From: Botrytis cinerea B05.10
Taxonomy: Eukaryota > Ascomycota > Leotiomycetes > Helotiales > Sclerotiniaceae
Reading direction: 5' to 3'
DNA length: 64,000 nt
Assembly (NCBI RefSeq): GCF_000143535.2
Contig: NC_037314.1
Span: 1,550,001-1,614,000, forward strand
The notes beneath the pieces were generated by a model, which was not told the DNA's origin, did no database searches, and saw only the letters and a program-made list of their open reading frames with translations. Position numbers and translations under genes: made by a program. Positions within the stretch are counted from its first letter, which is position 1, and every line of letters starts with the position of its first letter. This document shows, in pieces, positions 58,912 to 64,000 of the stretch.

Positions 58912-61114
58912 ATGGGAGGCACAACAGACGAGTCAATATCTGATAAACTTGATCATGTTCCCACCGCGAAGCAACCAAAAACGCGGCCACCCGCTGGACG
59001 CCGCGAGAAGATATTACGGAAGCCATTGCCATACTATAGCGGGCCATATTCAGTTGGACAAATGGACATTGAAGTACCCGTGCGAGAACCGAGGACATTC
59101 TCCAATATCAAGAGACAGCATAAGCATGTTTTAAACCTCGAGACGGTCCTTTTCAGTGTCTTTTATCCTTCAAGTTTTGGGTCCGGCGAAGGGGTCTCCC
59201 CAGAAGGGGAGAAGAAATGGAGTCGGGCGACATGGCTACCAAGGCCTCGTGTTGAGGTAGCAAAGGGTTATAGTAAATTTGCAGGCCTTCCTTCATGGCC
59301 TACTATGGCATTCTTCGGTATGACGACTGCTTTCACCAAACTTCCTGCTTTCCGTAATGCCGGGTTGGCAAAGCATTGGCCGCCCGAAAATGCTCGAGAA
59401 TCCGAATTCGGATACCAGACAAAAAATCGCGCCGGAGAACCTCCACCTGGAGAACCAGAGTCACCATGTTTTCCATTGTTGATTTTCAGTCATGGCCTGG
59501 GAGGAACGAGAACTACATATAGTTCTGTCTGTGGGGAATTTGCCAGTTATGGATTCGTAGTTGTGGCGATAGAACATCGAGATGGTTCGGGGCCACGTAC
59601 TTTCGTCAATTTGCCAAAGATGGGCGATACATTTGGATCACAGAACGTAGATCATTCTGACGAGGCGAGAGAGAGAGGTTATGAGAGATTTGATTATGTT
59701 TTCCCAGAAGGAAATGCTCGGGATACTACGCCTAATAATGAAAAGGGGTGAGCTAACCTATTCACATTTGATTGAGGGTCCAAAAAGACTCAGCGAGATA
59801 AGCTCAGAACAGCCAAAACCTGACCAAAGGTTTTGGGAAACATATCCAAGTGGAGGTTCTTACATTCCACCACTAACGATTCAACCATATTAAAATACAC
59901 ATTCAAAAACTCGATTTCAAACACAGGTTCACAAATACTGACTCAATTCTTCTAGCGTCGATGGTGAGCTTCGCGCTGCCCAAATACAACTTCGCCTTGC
60001 TGAAATCGAAGAAGCCTACTATATCATGACGCAAATTCATGACGGAAATGGCGCGCAAATCGCTGAAGCCAATCTCCGGCAAAGCTCTCCGGGTCGTGTC
60101 GGTGGTTCCTCCCGTGGTCTGAAAGGTATTGACTGGCAGAGTTGGAAGGACCGTTTCCACCTCCAACAAGTTACCATGCTTGGGCATTCTTTCGGCGCCG
60201 CCACTACCGTCGAAGCTCTCCGATCCCAAGCTGAACGATTCCCCTACATTTCGCAAGGGATTCTGTATGATCCTTGGGGAGGCGCAATTCAAAAAGCAGA
60301 CTGTGAATCAGAGCATCAGATTCACAATCCTTTACTTTGTATCAACAGCGAGGCATTTATGTATTGGCCTTCAAACTTTTCTCGAATCATGTCACTTTGT
60401 CGCGAAGCCAAAGCACAAGGCACGCTGTGCTGGCTTCTCACTGTCCGTGGTAGCGTGCACATTTCGCAATCCGACTTCTCACTCCTTTACCCGAATGTTA
60501 GCAGTTTCCTGCTTAAAATGACCGTCAATCCACAGAGAGCCATCGATCTGAATATCAACGCCAGCCTAGAATTCTTGAAAATGGTAATGCCAAGGAGAAT
60601 CAGTGCGATGAACAGGGGCACTAATGAGGGGTTACTGGAGGTCGAACAATTGCATGAGCTACCAGATGTGCACCAGCCGAAGAAAAAATATATTGCGGGT
60701 AGATTGAGGATTCCACATGAAATGCGCATTCGATTAACACCGCAATGGATACGGATGATGAGAGGGAAGACGGAGAACTGTCAGAAAAAGTGTGCTTGTA
60801 AGAATGGGAGACAGAAACAAAAGAAAAACATCGCGACAGATCCACAGGGAAAAATACTGCCAGGCTTAGAAGATTTAGAAATCGGAGAAGAGATTTGGAT
60901 GCATGTTGCGCCGACGGCGGCAGAGCTGAGGAATCACGGGATTGGGGGCAAAAATGGAAACCAAAGTGCGGCTAACGAGAGGGATAGAGACGAGGGGAAT
61001 AGCGGTGGTATGGTTAATTGTGAGGGGCCAGGGGAGGGAACGGAACAAAAGAATGAGGGAGGTGGGCTGGCCGGCCATAGGGGAATTGAACAGCGGATGA
61101 TGGATAGAGGGTGA
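58912..61114 (+). CDS. PAF-acetylhydrolase-like serine esterase
   Basis: Two exons join in frame: 58912-59747 and 59956-61114, for 664 aa. The 208-bp intron starts GTGAGC and ends TTCTTCTAG. The join restores the family block ARDTTPNNEKG|VDGELRAAQ. Core alpha/beta-hydrolase features are PLLIFSHGLGGTRTTYSS (oxyanion region), SYGFVVVAIEHRDGSG, the nucleophile GHSFGAATTVEA with Ser357, ILYDPWGG (candidate Asp) and GSVHISQSDF (candidate His). The N-terminal ~75 residues (KPLPYYSGPYSVG) are typical of intracellular PAF-AH II-type enzymes, which cleave short acyl chains from phospholipids. The last ~120 residues are Lys/Gly/Glu-rich and basic, longer than usual. No signal peptide seen. Confidence 0.9.
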
Positions 61115-62909
61115 CGGGTGATGGGTAGGGAGATCTTATTATTTGATATCAGATTGCATTTTGTGCAGACAAGTAGATGTAAAACAAAGCCCAGTAGATT
61201 TAGACCAATGTACGTGTATATAATAGCGTTCTTCTTCCATACCATACCTACACACCATATAAGCAACTATCCACCAACAATCATTTGTTTCTTCATTGAG
61301 AGTTCCTGTCGATTTCTATACACAATTGATTCTACTTACAAAGCCCCAAGCTGCCATTTCAACAGAATCTCCTCTCGCTCTGAGCCCCAATGAAACATCA
61401 AAAACCCCTCACACCCACTGCGTGATGCAAAACCTCCCCTACAAGTGCCTACTCCGCAAGAAGTAAAACTCGGAGCTCGGAATCCTAAAACATGTGGGAA
61501 AAAACTCGGCATAGGATTCTGGGCGGGGTAGCGCAGGGCAACTATAGTAGGTAGCGGGCGAAAGCTGGTAAGTCTTAGTTGTGAGTACCTCCATCAGCAC
61601 AACAAACCGAGCTGAAATATACATTCATTCACGTACCAGTACCGGGTACATCGCAGTAGAGGAGAGCTGGGGACACATGCACATTCTAGACCTGGACACA
61701 TAGATCCTGGCGTCGATCGTTCCATGGCATTCTGGGGGTCAAATTCCAAGCAGAAGCATGGGACGGCGGGTGGAAAAAAGGAAGAGGAACGAAAAGAAGA
61801 GAAGAGGAAAAAAGGAACGTTCGACTCTGGCAGCAGACCGGTGGATCTGACTGAACCCATGTTACCGATGATACCTACGTACGTCCTACACAGGCGATGC
61901 TGATGCTCTGTAAGTGTAAGTAGGGAAGAAGGGAGGCACATAACAATGGATAACATCTGCATATGCACAGCTACAATCGGTATAAATAGCAGACGCCTAA
62001 CCCTTCTCCGTAAAGCGTGATTGAACCTTAAACATCCACATCGCCGACACTCATTCTCATTTGATGCTCCCCAAAACTCCATTGACAACGAAAATCATAC
62101 GTGCAGCCAATATCGATTTCAGCGCCTGCGCCAAGACATAACACAGACATCACACACATAACACGAGCGAAAAGTATCGACGAGAGACAAGGTTTTTTCT
62201 CAAACCGCGAGCTTCTTTCATCATTTGCTAACACATGTTACCTCATTGCCTGTTACCTCTCCATTTTACCAGTCGGTCTATAGTAGGGGTGGGGAGAAAG
62301 AGACCAGAAGAGACCAAGAGAGACAGAAAAGGGAAAAGAGAAAAGAGAAAAGAACCCGTGAAAATGTATCCATCTGGCGCACCCAGAGAATCTGCAAAGT
62401 GTTACTGCTATTCGTCAAGCGCTTTTCTTTATTTGCATCTTCTTCTATCCAGTTACCGTTGCGATGTGTGCTCTTGATCATATCGTATCATATCACATCA
62501 CATCACCACCAAAACATAACAGCAATCTATCACGAGGCAGCATCAGCTTTCTTTACTCTCTACTACTCTTGCATCAGCAGTAGACTTTTGGTTTCGGTTT
62601 TGATTTCCATCTGATCTTGCCATTCCTGTTACTCTTCCGCAAATTCGCTTTTACGATTATCTCGTGGGGAAAAAAAGAAAGGGAAGAAGATAATTCTTCG
62701 ACGATTCCATTGCTGTATATCAATTGCTCTTCTCTACTTACCAGATACCCTCACAATCACCCTGTCGTAATCCGATACCAGCATTCACTCCTCAGAGCCA
62801 TTTGTTGATGAGAGCTGCGCCGAAAAGCTCAAATGTGTCAAGCACGCCACTGACCCTGTACTTTAATAATTGATCATCTATCACATTTGAATTCAGGTAC
62901 AATCTCGAA
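61115..62909. promoter_or_regulatory. upstream region of the right-edge gene
   Basis: 1.8 kb with no domain-bearing frame on either strand. It has GAAAAGAGAAAAGAGAAAAG near 62330 and CATATCGTATCATATCACATCACATCACC near 62480, probably promoter and long 5' UTR of the next gene. Minus-strand open frames here (61594-62088, 62278-62481) have no motif. Confidence 0.45.
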
Positions 62910-64000
62910 ATGAATTTCAAGGAGAAGGAGAAACATGGCCGCTCGGAACCAGCACGGAGAAACACACTTGAGCGTATGCTCGAGTTAGAGAATAGAAACA
63001 AGGTACGCAAATGAATACCTCACATAGCACAGTATTATTGCCTAACATACATATTTTAGCTGCAGCGCATGCAAGCCTCGACAGCGACAGTCAGTCAACC
63101 GCTGCGTAATACCTTTTTTCGCGAAAGACGCCCGAGCAATTCTTATGTATATGCCAACTCTCCCGAACGTCCTGTCCAATTCAGACAACCAGATCGAGCA
63201 ATGACTACTCCAATATTATCCGTTGCGGTGCCTCCTGCGCAGGCTTTCGAAACCCCCAAAACAGCACCCAAACCATCCAAAAAGGTATTTGTAGTTGAGC
63301 CGGCGAAGGAAATTCCCCCGCAACTTGTTGCAGATGTAGATGCAGGCGATTCTGATGCATCCTCAATATGTCGGTCCCCGGCTTGGGATGGTGGTGAAGG
63401 CAAGCGAAAAAGAATGGCAAAGAAAGAAGCTCAAGACATGCGCAAGAAGGAAGAAGAGAGATTGAGAAAAGAGAAAGAAAAGGCCGAGAGGGAGACCCGA
63501 GCCGCGGCACAGAAACAAAAGGGTCGATTGAGCAAGGCGCCTCCAACCAACAAGCGCCTAAGTAAAACGATACCCACAGCTCCAGTAGGCCGAGCCAACT
63601 CTGAACCTGCAGCACAAGCTGCGCCGGAAATAATACAATTGAGTCCTGATCCCGATGATGGTAGACGATCAAGGCGAACGAGTTTGGATCTTGGTCTCAA
63701 GAAACTTATGTCTTCTTTCAGATCCAGATCCAGGTCCACAAGCATTTCCGCGGACGCAACCCCAAGAAATCGATCATCCTCGATTTCTCCAACCTCGACT
63801 GGATTCATTGGAGGCTTAAAATTGCAACAATCGAGCGAAGCTGCGGCCCAAAACGAACTTCGAGACGGAAAATCGTCAAATTACAGACCAGCTGGTCACA
63901 GTAACAAACCTAGTCACAGTCGGCCACCTATATCGCTCGAGAATTCTCGATATCGCACATTGGATTTGTTGGCTCCTTCTGGAGCCAGTGCACCCGCGGT
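62910..64000 (+). CDS. basic, Ser-rich coiled-coil protein, 3' end outside window
   Basis: Two exons join in phase 0: 62910-63002 and 63060 to the end, at least 344 aa and still open. The 57-bp intron has GTACGC, CTAAC branch and TTTTAG. Exon 1 gives MNFKEKEKHGRSEPARRNTLERMLELENRNK, a helix. Exon 2 has a disordered Ser/Pro part, then a charged coiled coil (KKEAQDMRKKEEERLRKEKE and KAERETRAAAQKQKGRL), then basic Arg/Ser repeats (FRSRSRSTSISAD). No domain I recognise. The layout resembles fungal cytoskeleton- or septum-linked proteins, but this is a guess. Codon pattern is clearly coding on this strand, and a mirror frame on the minus strand (63143-63808) is a shadow. Confidence 0.72.

Noticed and set aside
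63143..63808. Minus-strand frames at the right edge
   Set aside because: Mirror shadows of the plus-strand coiled-coil gene, whose Arg/Lys/Glu/Ser codons leave the other strand open.
1..64000. CRISPR arrays, prophage, insertion sequences, operons, bacterial rRNA or tRNA genes
   Set aside because: None seen. Splice signals, mitochondrial presequences and protein families are eukaryotic throughout, and all direct repeats are simple tandem arrays without spacers.

Overview
The window looks like nuclear DNA of a filamentous ascomycete, most likely a leotiomycete close to Sclerotinia or Botrytis. Genes are broken by short introns (about 50-210 bp) with GT..AG ends and CTAAC/CTGAC-type branch sites. 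Intergenic DNA is AT-rich and microsatellite-rich, both strands are used, and there are no operons. The succinate dehydrogenase anchor subunit carries a His exactly at residue 132, the position named in Botrytis and Sclerotinia fungicide work. The species call is an inference from this and from protein character. No alignment was run.

Left third (1-20.6 kb): a five-exon Thg1 tRNA-His guanylyltransferase runs off the left edge on the minus strand. Then come a divergent Ser/Thr kinase, an IFI6/IFI27-like small membrane protein, a membrane-anchored RlpA/expansin-like protein, a PI-PLC X-domain protein with a lectin-like N-terminus, a RidA-family protein, a SUR7/PalI-like four-helix membrane protein, a MARVEL-like membrane protein and a DUF7053-type protein. 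Two clear gene relics lie here: a DEDDh-type exonuclease with an in-frame stop, and a metallophosphoesterase whose motifs fall in different frames.

Middle (21-50.7 kb): the mitochondrial processing peptidase beta subunit and SDHD form a head-to-head pair with a CCAAT box between them. They are followed by a conserved fungal protein, a SAP-domain protein, two poorly characterised acidic or Ser-rich proteins, the lipin-type phosphatidate phosphatase Ned1, a 3.2-kb simple-repeat-rich divergent intergenic region, a fibronectin-III/coiled-coil membrane protein, an orphan protein built around a 12-bp minisatellite, the U6 snRNA processing enzyme Usb1, and Pal1.

Right end (51.4-64 kb): a large six-exon hybrid histidine kinase (PAS-GAF-PAS-HisKA-HATPase-REC) with a polyglutamine tract, a PAF-acetylhydrolase-like serine esterase, and the start of a basic, Ser-rich coiled-coil protein cut by the window end.

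Most genes are housekeeping and unrelated to one another, and I see no biosynthetic cluster or defence island. All exon joins were made by eye from splice signals and reading frame. The least ordinary items are the minisatellite gene, the two relics, a cryptic ORF pair at 46.0-46.55 kb and two tRNA-like segments.
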